Assembly (NCBI GenBank): GCA_964615975.1
Contig: CAZTTH010000040.1
Span: 1 to 32,711, forward strand
From: CAZTTH01 sp964615975
Lineage (GTDB): Bacteria; Verrucomicrobiota; Lentisphaeria; JABSQK01; JAJFLO01
DNA: 32,711 bases
Direction: 5' to 3'
The translations under genes were made by a program, and so were the position numbers. Of the stretch, positions 23,712 to 32,437 are shown piece after piece. Below the pieces are notes generated by a model that did no database searches, was not told the DNA's origin, and saw nothing but the letters and a program-made list of their open reading frames with translations. Position 1 is the first letter of the stretch, and each line of letters starts with the position of its first letter.

Positions 23712-23912
23712 AGTTAATCGAAATGCTTTTGTGGTTGACGGTCAATTATTGATCCCAAAGAGAGTTAAATCAAATTCTACCTATTGCTGCTAACATAGAA
23801 AAGACTAATTTGATTATCAAGATCGATAATCCCAATAAACCCAATTCATAGTAATGACCGTTTATGATAAATGCGAAAAATTTTTAATGAACTTCATTCG
23901 ATAAGGAAAATT

Positions 23913-24482
23913 ATGAACCCCAAACAAGTCTTTATGGCTGATGATGAAACCTCTAATAGCGTTATGCGAAAATTGGGTTCTTTATATATGGCAACCAATG
24001 CAATAGTGATTGGTGATGTAATCATTGGAGAAGATACAAATATATGGCCTTACGTGTGTATTCGAGGTGATGTCGCCGCGATCCGTATAGGCAACTGTTG
24101 TTCAATACAAGATTTTGTAATGATTCATTGTCGTCATTTGGTAAGTTTGGAGATTGGCAATAACGTGATCATTGGACATCAAGCTTGTGTTCATTGTAAG
24201 ATTATAGGAGACGACACGTTAGTTGGTATCGGTGCCAAAATATTGGATAATGCTGTGGTTGGTAAACGATGCTTAATAGCAGCTGGATCAGTTGTTCGAC
24301 CTGGAACTGTAATACCCGACGACCACATGGTCGCTGGTATTCCAGCAAAAATCATACGAAAATTACGCGAAAACGATTATATTTATCATCAAAATGTTAT
24401 TAATCGTTATCTGGTTTTGGCAAAAGAACACGTAGAAGGGAAATTTACCCAATTAATGCCAAATCAGATTCAGGCAATCTGA
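23913..24482 (+). CDS. Gamma-class carbonic anhydrase-like hexapeptide protein
   Basis: 189 residues from the ATG at 23913, chosen because AAGGA lies just before it; an ATG at 23871 would add 14 residues but has no such site. Left-handed beta-helix repeats of the I-G-x-x-x-x-I type run through most of the protein. The gamma carbonic anhydrase signature is present: IRGDVAAIRIG, SIQDFVMIHC, IGHQACVHC and VAAGIPAKI-like turns. The three zinc-binding histidines correspond to H72, H89 and H94. Members reversibly hydrate CO2, although many bacterial CamH/YrdA-type proteins have no measured activity. A C-terminal helix follows the beta-helix. It could also be an acyltransferase, but the conserved histidines favour the gamma-CA group. 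Confidence 0.82.
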   Translation: MNPKQVFMADDETSNSVMRKLGSLYMATNAIVIGDVIIGEDTNIWPYVCIRGDVAAIRIGNCCSIQDFVMIHCRHLVSLEIGNNVIIGHQACVHCKIIGDDTLVGIGAKILDNAVVGKRCLIAAGSVVRPGTVIPDDHMVAGIPAKIIRKLRENDYIYHQNVINRYLVLAKEHVEGKFTQLMPNQIQAI

Positions 24483-24562
24483 TTTATGATAACCATATGA
24501 ATGTTTCGAACACGATCCGATCTAGCTAATGAATTTGTAATTTATGAATTTGGTATGATACT

Positions 24563-25264
24563 TCAATAACTCATCCATGCATCAGGTTTTCCATCTTGAT
24601 TCGTGTCACGCTTCTGTTCTTTTGGATTGCCATTTTCATCATAGGTTAACCATTGATCAATTTTGCCATCATTATCTGTATCCGATTCCGATAATATCAC
24701 AATCCCCTTCTCATTATAAGTCAGCCAAGTATCAGTAATCCCATCTCCGTTAGTGTCTCTTTCAGCTTTGGCCGGGGCTCCATCTTCTTCAAAATTGACC
24801 CATTGATCGACTTTTCCATCACCATCCGAGTCAGTTTCAGATTTCACTAATTTTCCGTCCGCATTATAAGTGAGAAAAGTATCTGGTGATCCATCATAAT
24901 TATTGTCTCGTTCGGCTTTACTGATTTTTCCCTCACCATTATAGGTAACCCATTGATCAATTTTTCCGTCATAGTTATTATCTTTTTCTGCTTTAATGGG
25001 TTTGCCATTTTCAAAAAAAACAATTTCATCCATAATGTTATCATTATTGGTATCTGTTGTTCTTTTTAATATCTTTCCATCCAATTCATAATATTCGATT
25101 TGATCAATTTCTCCATCAAAGTTTTTATCAAATTTCATTTCTTTTGGAGTATATGTTTTAGCTCCTGCTGGATCGATTGGAGTAGCTTCTTTGTTTTCTT
25201 GAGCCATCAAGCATTGAGTAGCAATAATGAATAATGAGACAATGAATAATGATTTCCTAATCAT
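24563..25264 (-). CDS. Secreted protein of eight 25-residue calcium-loop-like repeats
   Basis: 233 residues from the ATG at 25264, which has AAAAGGAA before it (a TTG six codons upstream is less likely). A signal peptide, MIRKSLFIVSLFIIATQCLMA, is followed by about 25 residues and then eight tandem units of 25 residues (one of 24). Each unit has an acidic loop, D-x-N-x-D-G-x-x-D, then an aromatic strand and turn such as QWVTYNGEGK. The loop matches EF-hand/thrombospondin type 3/dockerin-type calcium ligands, and the strand part resembles YD/MORN-like hairpins. Calcium binding is inferred. It is 71 bp after CoxD on the same strand and may be the last gene of the oxidase operon. No known family member serves as reference. 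Confidence 0.8.
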   Translation of the reverse strand: MIRKSLFIVSLFIIATQCLMAQENKEATPIDPAGAKTYTPKEMKFDKNFDGEIDQIEYYELDGKILKRTTDTNNDNIMDEIVFFENGKPIKAEKDNNYDGKIDQWVTYNGEGKISKAERDNNYDGSPDTFLTYNADGKLVKSETDSDGDGKVDQWVNFEEDGAPAKAERDTNGDGITDTWLTYNEKGIVILSESDTDNDGKIDQWLTYDENGNPKEQKRDTNQDGKPDAWMSY

Positions 25265-25335
25265 GGTAATATTCCTTTTCAATTTATTGATTAATATTTA
25301 GGGTGATAGTTTGAATGGGATATTAAGGTCACGGT

Positions 25336-25776
25336 TCAGTGACTGTCAGGCAGAGACTCATTTAAAGTTGATGTATCCATAGGTGACTCATTTGCTTTCA
25401 ATTTCAGTGAATCATAGATAATGGCATCAACTTTTAACGGATGTGAGCGATAATCATAGATATCATCGCGATGCAATGTATCGAACATTGTGAATACGAT
25501 AAAAGCGGCTAACATAAATAATGAAACGCAGAACGCAAAGGCATACAGTTTATTGTCATAAAATAAATGCATAAAAAATAAAGCGACCAAAGATCCTTTA
25601 ATTGTCGCGATGATCATTGCGACAATCATGTTTCCCGTTCCACCTAAATGAATGTATTTAGCAACCGCTACAGTGATCCCGGTTAAAACAAACAGAGTTG
25701 TCCCCACAGCAATATAGATTGATAATGGTAAAACGTGAGGTTTATGCTGGTGGTTAGCGTGATCTTCCATAGTCAT
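25336..25776 (-). CDS. coxD: Cytochrome c oxidase subunit IV (CoxD)
   Basis: 146 residues with a His-rich N-terminal tail (MTMEDHANHQHKPH), then three membrane helices at about 17-38, 48-72 and 78-97. IIATIKGSLVALFFMHLFYD is the conserved core of prokaryotic oxidase subunit IV, which stabilises CoxA. An extra hydrophilic tail of about 45 residues follows the last helix. It lies 34 bp after CoxC in the oxidase operon. Confidence 0.85.
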   Translation of the reverse strand: MTMEDHANHQHKPHVLPLSIYIAVGTTLFVLTGITVAVAKYIHLGGTGNMIVAMIIATIKGSLVALFFMHLFYDNKLYAFAFCVSLFMLAAFIVFTMFDTLHRDDIYDYRSHPLKVDAIIYDSLKLKANESPMDTSTLNESLPDSH

Positions 25777-25810
25777 AATATTTTTATCTTAGCAGAATAT
25801 TGAGAATTAC

Positions 25811-26488
25811 CTATCCTATCAAATACAATAAGGGAAATAAATAAATCCAGATCAAGTCAACTAAATGCCAATATAATCCTCCCATTTCGACGGGAATATA
25901 GTATTGACTTGAGTAGGCTCCCTTGCTGGTTCTGAATAATACCCAACTCAGAAATACCATGCCGCCAATTACATGCAATCCATGTAACCCTGTCATTGCA
26001 AAATATATACTGAAAAAGAGATGCGGATTGGGCTCATTGATGAGGTGAGCATTTGAAAAAAATCTTCCAGGTAATAAGCCATCATGAAATTTATGACTGT
26101 ATTCAAAATATTTTATCACCAAAAAAATCAAGGCGCATAGAATGGTAATTAGCAGATAAATCATGGTTTGTTTAGGCTTATCCAACTGTATGGAACGAAT
26201 CGCCAATGCAACGGTAACAGAGCTAAATATTAGCACTAAAGTATTTACTGCTCCCATGTTAACATCTAACAATTTATGGACATTGATAAACATCTGTGGA
26301 TACCAGGCTCTATAGATGGCATAAAAGCAAAATAATCCCCCAAACAATAAAACTTCAGTTACCAGAAAAAGCCAAACACCTAGTTTCGTGGCTTCATGCT
26401 GTTGTTCCATATCGTAAAAATGATGCGCCAAACGCGGATGATGTGAATGAAGGTTCGATGAGGGGTCGATTATTGCTTCGGTTGCCAT
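25811..26488 (-). CDS. coxC: Cytochrome c oxidase subunit III
   Basis: 225 residues with five membrane helices, as in caa3-type oxidases that lack the first two helices of mitochondrial subunit III. Conserved features are HEATKLGVWLFLVTEVLLFG near the N-terminus (the glutamate near the D-pathway entrance), FSIYFAMTGLHGLHVIGGM in the middle and VEMGGLYWHLVDLIWIYLFP at the end. It is membrane-embedded beside CoxA and helps to sustain proton uptake. It sits 39 bp after CoxA and 34 bp before CoxD. Confidence 0.93.
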   Translation of the reverse strand: MATEAIIDPSSNLHSHHPRLAHHFYDMEQQHEATKLGVWLFLVTEVLLFGGLFCFYAIYRAWYPQMFINVHKLLDVNMGAVNTLVLIFSSVTVALAIRSIQLDKPKQTMIYLLITILCALIFLVIKYFEYSHKFHDGLLPGRFFSNAHLINEPNPHLFFSIYFAMTGLHGLHVIGGMVFLSWVLFRTSKGAYSSQYYIPVEMGGLYWHLVDLIWIYLFPLLYLIG

Positions 26489-26527
26489 ATTCTGATTGTT
26501 GCTATATGGGATTTGTATTTTTGGGTA

Positions 26528-28162
26528 TCAGCTTAATTGCTCGATGTCTTCAGGTAATACTTTATCATAATCGTATGGACCATGTTTTAAAATCGGCTCA
26601 CTTTTGAAATTCTCTATCGGTGGAGGTGATGTGGTTGCCCATTCAAATGTTAACCCACCCCATGGGTTGTTACCTGCTGGTTTTCCATTGATTAGGGAAG
26701 CTATCAGGTATATCAAGATTATCAAGAAACCAAATCCAAGCACTAAAGCTCCGAATGAAGAGAGGGCGTGATACCGTTCAAATAAGTCAGTTTTATAAAA
26801 GTTGAGGTAATCATGATAACGTCGGGGCATCCCTTGGGATCCCAACATGAATTGATTAAAAAACGTCAAATTGAAACCGATAAAGACAAATACAAATCCG
26901 ACTTTACCCCAAAATTCATTGTACATTTTTCCAAATATTTTTGGCCACCAATGATGAATACCACCAAGGAATGCGATTACAGTTCCTCCCATCATCACAT
27001 AATGGAAGTGAGCGACGACAAAATACGTGTCATGTAGATGAACATCCAAGCCCAAACTGCCAAGAAATATACCCGTCAGTCCACCAATGGTGAACAAGAT
27101 GATAAATGCCAAAGCATAAAGCATGGGAGTCGTCAGGCAAATTTGCCCCTTATATAATGTTGTCATCCAGTTAAAGATTTTCATGCCGGTCGGTATACCA
27201 ATAAAAAAAGTAATAAATGAAAAAACCATTGATGAGTATTCCGATTGGCCACTGATAAACATATGATGTCCCCAAACAAGAAACCCCAATAATGCTATAG
27301 CGATACTTGAATAAGCAATAAGTTGATATCCAAAAATTTTTTTATGGGAATGGACTGCAATCAAATCGCTGATAATTGCCATTCCCGGGAGAATCATAAT
27401 ATACACGGCTGGATGAGAGTAGAACCAAAAGAAATGTTGGAATAGTACCGGGTCTCCACCCATGGCTGGATCGAATATACCGATGCCAAAAGCACGTTCA
27501 AGTATTAACAATAGTAAGGTTATTCCTAAAACCGGAGTGGCCAATACTTGTATCATTGAAGTGGCGTATATCCCCCAGCAAAACAATGGCATTTTATACC
27601 ATGTCATACCTGGGGCCCGCATTTTATGGATGGTTACGATGAAATTCAAGCCAGTAAAAATCGACGAAAATCCTAATACAAAAACCCCAAAGGTCATCGA
27701 AATTACAGAAGTTGCTGATTGGGTGCTGTAAGGAGAGTAAAATGTCCAGCCGGTATCAACAGCTCCAGTAATAATTGAATAAAGTGCTATGATCGCACCA
27801 ATCACATATATGTACCAACTGGCCAGATTGAGCCGAGGAAATGCAACATCTTTTGCTCCTATCATTAAGGGCAGACAAAAGTTTCCTAAAGATGCTGGTA
27901 TAGACGGAATAATGAAGAGAAAAACCATGATAGCACCGTGGAGGGTAAAAAATTTATTATACATGTCTTGGGTCAAATATTGCTCGCCAGGATGTAGTAA
28001 CTCAAGTCGAAGTGTAAGTGCAAAGAGTCCTCCAACCATAAATGCAGCCATAATCAGGACAAAGTACATGATACCAATGCGTTTATGGTCTAAGGTTAAC
28101 AGCCATGACTTAATCCCAGTGGGATAGGTGAGAAAATTTGTACTGTTAGGAGAATGATTCAT
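26528..28162 (-). CDS. coxA: Cytochrome c oxidase subunit I, A2-type haem-copper oxidase
   Basis: 544 residues, twelve membrane helices. The active centre reduces O2 to water and pumps protons. Ligands visible: H75 (haem a), H250, H299 and H300 (CuB), the cross-linked Y254, H385 (haem a3) and H387 (haem a). The segment around H250 reads FYSHPAVYIMILP, so the glutamate of A1-type enzymes (GHPEVY) is absent and the Y-S pair of the A2 type is present. This agrees with the caa3-type subunit II next to it. The acidic residue in IGAKDVAFPRLN (D105) is at the usual D-pathway position. It begins 9 bp after CoxB. The C-terminus has a soluble extension with PPPIENF. Confidence 0.97.
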   Translation of the reverse strand: MNHSPNSTNFLTYPTGIKSWLLTLDHKRIGIMYFVLIMAAFMVGGLFALTLRLELLHPGEQYLTQDMYNKFFTLHGAIMVFLFIIPSIPASLGNFCLPLMIGAKDVAFPRLNLASWYIYVIGAIIALYSIITGAVDTGWTFYSPYSTQSATSVISMTFGVFVLGFSSIFTGLNFIVTIHKMRAPGMTWYKMPLFCWGIYATSMIQVLATPVLGITLLLLILERAFGIGIFDPAMGGDPVLFQHFFWFYSHPAVYIMILPGMAIISDLIAVHSHKKIFGYQLIAYSSIAIALLGFLVWGHHMFISGQSEYSSMVFSFITFFIGIPTGMKIFNWMTTLYKGQICLTTPMLYALAFIILFTIGGLTGIFLGSLGLDVHLHDTYFVVAHFHYVMMGGTVIAFLGGIHHWWPKIFGKMYNEFWGKVGFVFVFIGFNLTFFNQFMLGSQGMPRRYHDYLNFYKTDLFERYHALSSFGALVLGFGFLIILIYLIASLINGKPAGNNPWGGLTFEWATTSPPPIENFKSEPILKHGPYDYDKVLPEDIEQLS

Positions 28163-28171
28163 TTTTCTAAT

Positions 28172-29095
28172 TTATTCTTTGAGCGATTTAATGTAATCAA
28201 TTAATGAGTCCAATTGATCGTTGGATAAGACTCCCTTGAAGGAGGGCATTACAGGTTCATAACCAGCGACAATTTTAGCATTAGGTTCCAATATCGATTC
28301 TCGAAGATAATTATCATCCACCGTATGTTTACTACCGTCAATTAATTTTTCACTTCGGCCAAAAAGACCCTTAAATGTTGGTCCATTACCTGTGGAACCA
28401 TCAATTGAATGACACGTATTACATGCAAACCGAGTATACAAAACATCTCCAGAAACAGGACCCGATGCTCCTTTCAACCATTTTAAATACTCGTCTTGAG
28501 TTCGCACTGAAACCGTAGTTGTCATCCGTGAATGCTTTTGTCCACAATATTCAGCACAATACAAATCGTATTCACCAATCTCATTACTTTGAAACCATAA
28601 TGAAGAATATCGATTGGGGAGTACATCCATTTTTACCCTGAAATCCGGAACAAATAGTGAATGAATTACGTCATTGGAAGACATTAATAATTTGATTGGT
28701 CTGTTTTCAGGTACAACCAAGACATTGCTTTGTGCGCCTTCAGGATATTTAAACATCCAACCCCATTGCCATGCGGTAACACGGATCTCCATCGCATTTG
28801 ATGGTATGACGTAAAATTTCATGAAAACCTGAAATCCCCATATAAAGATAATAAAAATCAGTATGGTCGGAATAATCGACCAGAATAATTCTAATGGTGT
28901 GTTATGCGAAAATCCCGGAGTTAATTTTGATTTATCACCCTTTTTACGGTATTTCAATGCAAAGTAAATTGTTACTCCCGTAATCAACACAAAGAAAAAA
29001 ACCGAAAGCCAGTATATAAAGTAAAAAAGCTGATCATATGAGGCGGCAATCGTCGAATCAGCTGGCGGTAAATTAAACGTCCCTTTTCTTTGCAT
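28172..29095 (-). CDS. coxB: Cytochrome c oxidase subunit II with fused cytochrome c
   Basis: 307 residues. Two membrane helices (about 24-47 and 70-93) anchor a periplasmic cupredoxin domain with the CuA site: H145, C180 and C184 in CAEYCGQKH, H188 and M191. WQWGWMF (109-115) is the aromatic electron-entry patch. A C-terminal class I cytochrome c domain has CNTCH (225-229) with M283 in PVMPSF as the likely second haem ligand. This fusion defines caa3 oxidases. The N-terminus has no cleavable lipobox. The start overlaps the end of the SCO gene by 23 bp. Confidence 0.96.
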   Translation of the reverse strand: MQRKGTFNLPPADSTIAASYDQLFYFIYWLSVFFFVLITGVTIYFALKYRKKGDKSKLTPGFSHNTPLELFWSIIPTILIFIIFIWGFQVFMKFYVIPSNAMEIRVTAWQWGWMFKYPEGAQSNVLVVPENRPIKLLMSSNDVIHSLFVPDFRVKMDVLPNRYSSLWFQSNEIGEYDLYCAEYCGQKHSRMTTTVSVRTQDEYLKWLKGASGPVSGDVLYTRFACNTCHSIDGSTGNGPTFKGLFGRSEKLIDGSKHTVDDNYLRESILEPNAKIVAGYEPVMPSFKGVLSNDQLDSLIDYIKSLKE

Positions 29096-29918
29096 GTTTA
29101 TTTTCCTTAATCCACAACGATCCTAATAATATCCCAATACAAACTATGGTTAACACCCCACCGATACGCATCACTTGCATTGCCATCAAGGTATATTTCT
29201 TACCAATGGGATCGTAATGATAACAAAATAGAATTACACGGTCTATAATGGTTCCTATTTTTCCATTAGATGCTTCTAAAAGAGCGAGTTTTAAATCTTT
29301 GCTTTGATAATCCAATCCATAAATATATCTTGAAATAACTCCCGTTTCAGTCAATATGAATATAACAGCTGGGTGTGCGTATTCATTCTGTTTGTCATCA
29401 TAAAAATACTGAAATCCTAATGTCTTTGTTAATGATTCAATTGTTGCTTCGTTAGCCACACAAAATTCCCAACCCCCATCCGTTGGTTTATTCGTAAGCG
29501 TATCGATATAGACATCTTTTTTAAGTTTAGCCAACCTATATGTTTCTCGATGATTTATGCTAATGGTCAAGATCTGATACTCTATCCCAGGAGTCCAATC
29601 GAGACTCATGATGGATTTGCTTAATCCATTCAATACAAAGGTACAAAGCATTGGACAATCATAGTAAGCCAAGACTAGTAGAACTGGTTTACCCCCTTCA
29701 AAAAAACTTGCAATATTTTTTCTTTCTCCAAATGAATTAACTACTGATAGATTCAGTGGTATTTTGCCACCTAAATTCTCATGGACATCAATTTTCTTTA
29801 ATACTGAATCTTTGTTTAGAAGCTGAGAATGGCATAAGCATTTCCCAAGAATTAAAAATACAGAGAAATATAATAAATAATTAAGGATTGATTTAATATC
29901 TCGAGTTAAACTCCACAC
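29073..29918 (-). CDS. SCO1/SenC-family copper chaperone
   Basis: 281 residues from a GTG start. A hydrophobic N-terminal segment (about 11-29, LNYLLYFSVFLILGKCLCHS) exports it, and the thioredoxin-like domain carries the copper site: YDCPMLC (C88, C92) and H182 in YAHPAVIF. It delivers copper to the CuA centre of subunit II, the gene directly downstream, which it overlaps by 23 bp. Unlike classical SCO1 it has a second membrane helix near the C-terminus (about 250-268, VMRIGGVLTIVCIGILLGSL), typical of SCO proteins encoded in ACIII/caa3 clusters. GTG was chosen because the ATG just upstream is in another frame. Confidence 0.88.
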   Translation of the reverse strand: MWSLTRDIKSILNYLLYFSVFLILGKCLCHSQLLNKDSVLKKIDVHENLGGKIPLNLSVVNSFGERKNIASFFEGGKPVLLVLAYYDCPMLCTFVLNGLSKSIMSLDWTPGIEYQILTISINHRETYRLAKLKKDVYIDTLTNKPTDGGWEFCVANEATIESLTKTLGFQYFYDDKQNEYAHPAVIFILTETGVISRYIYGLDYQSKDLKLALLEASNGKIGTIIDRVILFCYHYDPIGKKYTLMAMQVMRIGGVLTIVCIGILLGSLWIKENKHAKKRDV

Positions 29919-29975
29919 ACATGGGATTGATATAATGTAATCTAATGAGTTGCGCTGAGCAGGCGCAACATATAG

Positions 29976-30326
29976 TTATTTATCTGGTTGTGATCTCTCT
30001 CGTATAATGTGATCAAATGCATTGTCAATAGGGATATGATAAATGCCATTACTTTTGTCAATTATCCCATACCTATTCAGAATTTTGTTGTCTCTTTCAT
30101 GTAAATCATGTAGGGCTATCGGTTCAACAGAAGTCGATTGTTTGATCAATAATTCGCGATAATACACAAAATATGAATCCAAGCAAAGGAGTGAAGCTAC
30201 CAAAATAAAGATGCAGATAATTGCAGAAACAATAATTGCTTTGACATTTACATCTTGTCGTTCATAGCCAACACTTTGTATGGTAGAATCACTTGAAATA
30301 TGATCGGATGATTGGGTTGTACTCAT
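29976..30326 (-). CDS. Small membrane protein of the caa3 cluster
   Basis: 116 residues from the ATG at 30326. A longer frame opens at 30407 inside the ActF gene, but the internal ATG leaves a clean 19-bp gap. A polar N-terminus is followed by one membrane helix (AIIVSAIICIFILVASLLCL) and a periplasmic tail ending LNRYGIIDKSNGIYHIPIDNAF. The tail motif L-x-x-Y-G-x-x-D...Y-x-I-P-I-D-x-A resembles small unnamed proteins that I recall next to SCO and cox genes. It may be an assembly or accessory subunit; that function is an inference from its place between ActF and SCO. Confidence 0.7.
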   Translation of the reverse strand: MSTTQSSDHISSDSTIQSVGYERQDVNVKAIIVSAIICIFILVASLLCLDSYFVYYRELLIKQSTSVEPIALHDLHERDNKILNRYGIIDKSNGIYHIPIDNAFDHIIRERSQPDK

Positions 30327-30345
30327 GGTAAGCTGATAAATTTTA

Positions 30346-31521
30346 TTAAGTATAATGAATTGAAGCTTTAATATCTGGATCGTTGATTGGCACAATTGAA
30401 TGTGCAATCAAACGTTTCCAAAATACAAAAATAAATATTCCGCCTAGTCCAATTACCATCAATGGGTCCATCCATGTGAAATGGAAATGATGATGATAAT
30501 TTGGCATTATGATCCAATACAAATCAATCCAGTGCATAACCAGCATCCATATGCAAATGAACGTCATACATATGATGCTGCGCTTGGGAACGCGACTCAA
30601 TAAAAATAGGAAGGGAAAAACAAAATGACCAAAAACTATGAAAAGACTCAATGGTTTCCAATTACCATTCCAACGATGCAGATACCATTCAGTTTCTTCA
30701 GGTATGTTGCCATACCAAATCAAAAAATATTGAGAAAACGCTATATATGTCCAAAAAATTGTAAAAGCAAAGAGTAATTTTCCCAAATTATGTAAATGCT
30801 CAATTGATATTTCGTCTCGAAGTATGTTGTTATATCTGAGGAAAATGATTATCAGAGTTATGAAAGAAAGGATTGCAAGAAAACTACCAGCAAAAAAATA
30901 AACGCCAAAAATGGTTGAATACCAGTGTGGTGATAAGGACATCATCCAATCAAACGCAGCAAAAGTTTGGGATAAAGCATAGAGTACCATGCCTGGACCA
31001 CTAATGTACTTTAACCGATCAATCAAAACTCGCTGATGTTTTTTATCTTGTTTAAGCGAAATTTTATATAAAAGAGTTGTCAATATTGTCCAAATCGATA
31101 AAAAAATAATAGCTCGCAGAAGAAAAAAATCAGAGTTTAAATAGGAAGATTTTTGTTGCAATAAAGCATCCTTAGCCACTTCGTCGGCATGAGTCCAATG
31201 GAATAGATCATGTAATCCAAAATAAATCGGGATAAAACAAACTATTAATAATGGGAAATTCATCATTACGCATTCCACTATTCGCCTGATTATGACACTC
31301 CAAGTAGCGCTAACTAAATGGTGAAGAAGAACGAAAAACATTCCTCCTAAAGCAATCGAAAGCCAAAACATAAATGCAACGAGATACGAATGATAAAACT
31401 GTCCACTATCGCTTTTATATCCCATGTAAGTGACAGCCAAACAAACCATACCAATTCCTAGGGAGAAATAAGCAACTAAATTAGCATCTGTTAAGCGATA
31501 ATTTGTTTTTTCAAATTTCAT
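30346..31521 (-). CDS. actF: Alternative complex III quinone-binding subunit ActF
   Basis: 391 residues with about ten membrane helices. It belongs to the NrfD/PsrC-like fold that makes up ActC and ActF of alternative complex III, which oxidises quinol and reduces a cytochrome c or the oxidase directly. Segments such as GGMFFVLLHHLVSATWSV, AAFDWMMSLSPHWYSTIFG, AFSQYFLIWYGNIPEETEW and the ending PINDPDIKASI match ActF, and its length is closer to ActF than to ActC (about 470). In other bacteria ActF is the last act gene before the cox genes, as here. ActA-E are not in the window. The polyprenyl synthase gene precedes it by 16 bp. Confidence 0.88.
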   Translation of the reverse strand: MKFEKTNYRLTDANLVAYFSLGIGMVCLAVTYMGYKSDSGQFYHSYLVAFMFWLSIALGGMFFVLLHHLVSATWSVIIRRIVECVMMNFPLLIVCFIPIYFGLHDLFHWTHADEVAKDALLQQKSSYLNSDFFLLRAIIFLSIWTILTTLLYKISLKQDKKHQRVLIDRLKYISGPGMVLYALSQTFAAFDWMMSLSPHWYSTIFGVYFFAGSFLAILSFITLIIIFLRYNNILRDEISIEHLHNLGKLLFAFTIFWTYIAFSQYFLIWYGNIPEETEWYLHRWNGNWKPLSLFIVFGHFVFPFLFLLSRVPKRSIICMTFICIWMLVMHWIDLYWIIMPNYHHHFHFTWMDPLMVIGLGGIFIFVFWKRLIAHSIVPINDPDIKASIHYT

Positions 31522-31537
31522 GTATGTAAAACTTTTA

Positions 31538-32437
31538 TTAAGTACATAATTTTATATCTAGCTTCCAGAACGGTAATAGTTCCATGACTATATATTGTTC
31601 TAGTTTTTCCTCCATAACAGGCCATTTTCTTAGTTGTTTAAGGGCTGAATTACATAGTTCATTAATTTTGTTACTCATGTAAATCGGGGTTGAGGAATTA
31701 TCTTGGGCCAATGTGTATTTATGCCGTTTGATATCAGTTCCCAGAGTCTTTCCTAATCGTTCTTCATTTCCTGTAATATCTAGCCAATCATCTGCTAATT
31801 GGTATGCGGTTCCTAAATGATAACCAGCTTCTCGATATGCTGTGATCTGATCAGGATCTTCACTCGCACACGATTCAGCAACAAAGGCAAATAAAGGTCC
31901 TGTTTTTCCACGAGCAATTTGAAGACAAGTATCAACGTCGAGTTCATGACCACGAAAAATCAGTTCATGAGACATTTCCACAGTACAAATTTCTTTCACT
32001 TTGTCTAAAAATGACAATAGTCTGTTATGGGTACTCTGAGTTGCCAATAACTGTACTGAGCCACTGAAAAATAGATCTCCAATTAAAATGGCACCGGTTG
32101 AGCCTATTTCTCGCCAAAGCGATGGTTTCCCACGCCTGATTAATGCACCATCAATAACATCATCGTGAAATAAAGTGGCAACATGCACTAATTCAGTAGC
32201 GGCACAAACCGTGGTCAAATATTGTAAATCACCCCATTCTTTACTATATAGGCTCCATGCTAATCGTGTACGTAAGAGCTTACCTGGAACAAACAGATTG
32301 CGAATTTTTGCCACCACCATCTGGTTATCTGGGGTGGTTATGTCTGTACATATCGATTCAAATACTTGTGAAACTAACGATAGAGTTCCTTGAAGGAGTT
32401 CGGTTTGATAAAGATTATCCGTTGCAATTACCGACAT
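31538..32437 (-). CDS. Trans-polyprenyl diphosphate synthase
   Basis: 299 residues, the usual length. Both aspartate-rich motifs are present: HDDVIDGALIRRG (first, D92, D93, D96) and YQLADDWLD (second, D216, D217, D220). GKTLGTDIKRHKYTLA follows and is the conserved late substrate-binding stretch. The enzyme adds isopentenyl units to make the long tail of menaquinone or ubiquinone. Chain length cannot be read reliably. As the first visible gene of the respiratory operon, it links quinone supply to ActF and the oxidase. It starts at an ATG at 32437. Confidence 0.9.
   Translation of the reverse strand: MSVIATDNLYQTELLQGTLSLVSQVFESICTDITTPDNQMVVAKIRNLFVPGKLLRTRLAWSLYSKEWGDLQYLTTVCAATELVHVATLFHDDVIDGALIRRGKPSLWREIGSTGAILIGDLFFSGSVQLLATQSTHNRLLSFLDKVKEICTVEMSHELIFRGHELDVDTCLQIARGKTGPLFAFVAESCASEDPDQITAYREAGYHLGTAYQLADDWLDITGNEERLGKTLGTDIKRHKYTLAQDNSSTPIYMSNKINELCNSALKQLRKWPVMEEKLEQYIVMELLPFWKLDIKLCT

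Noticed and set aside
23812..23831. Inverted repeat GATTATC/GATAATC between the receiver-kinase and carbonic anhydrase genes
   Set aside because: Seven-base arms in AT-rich sequence are likely by chance; not enough to call an operator.
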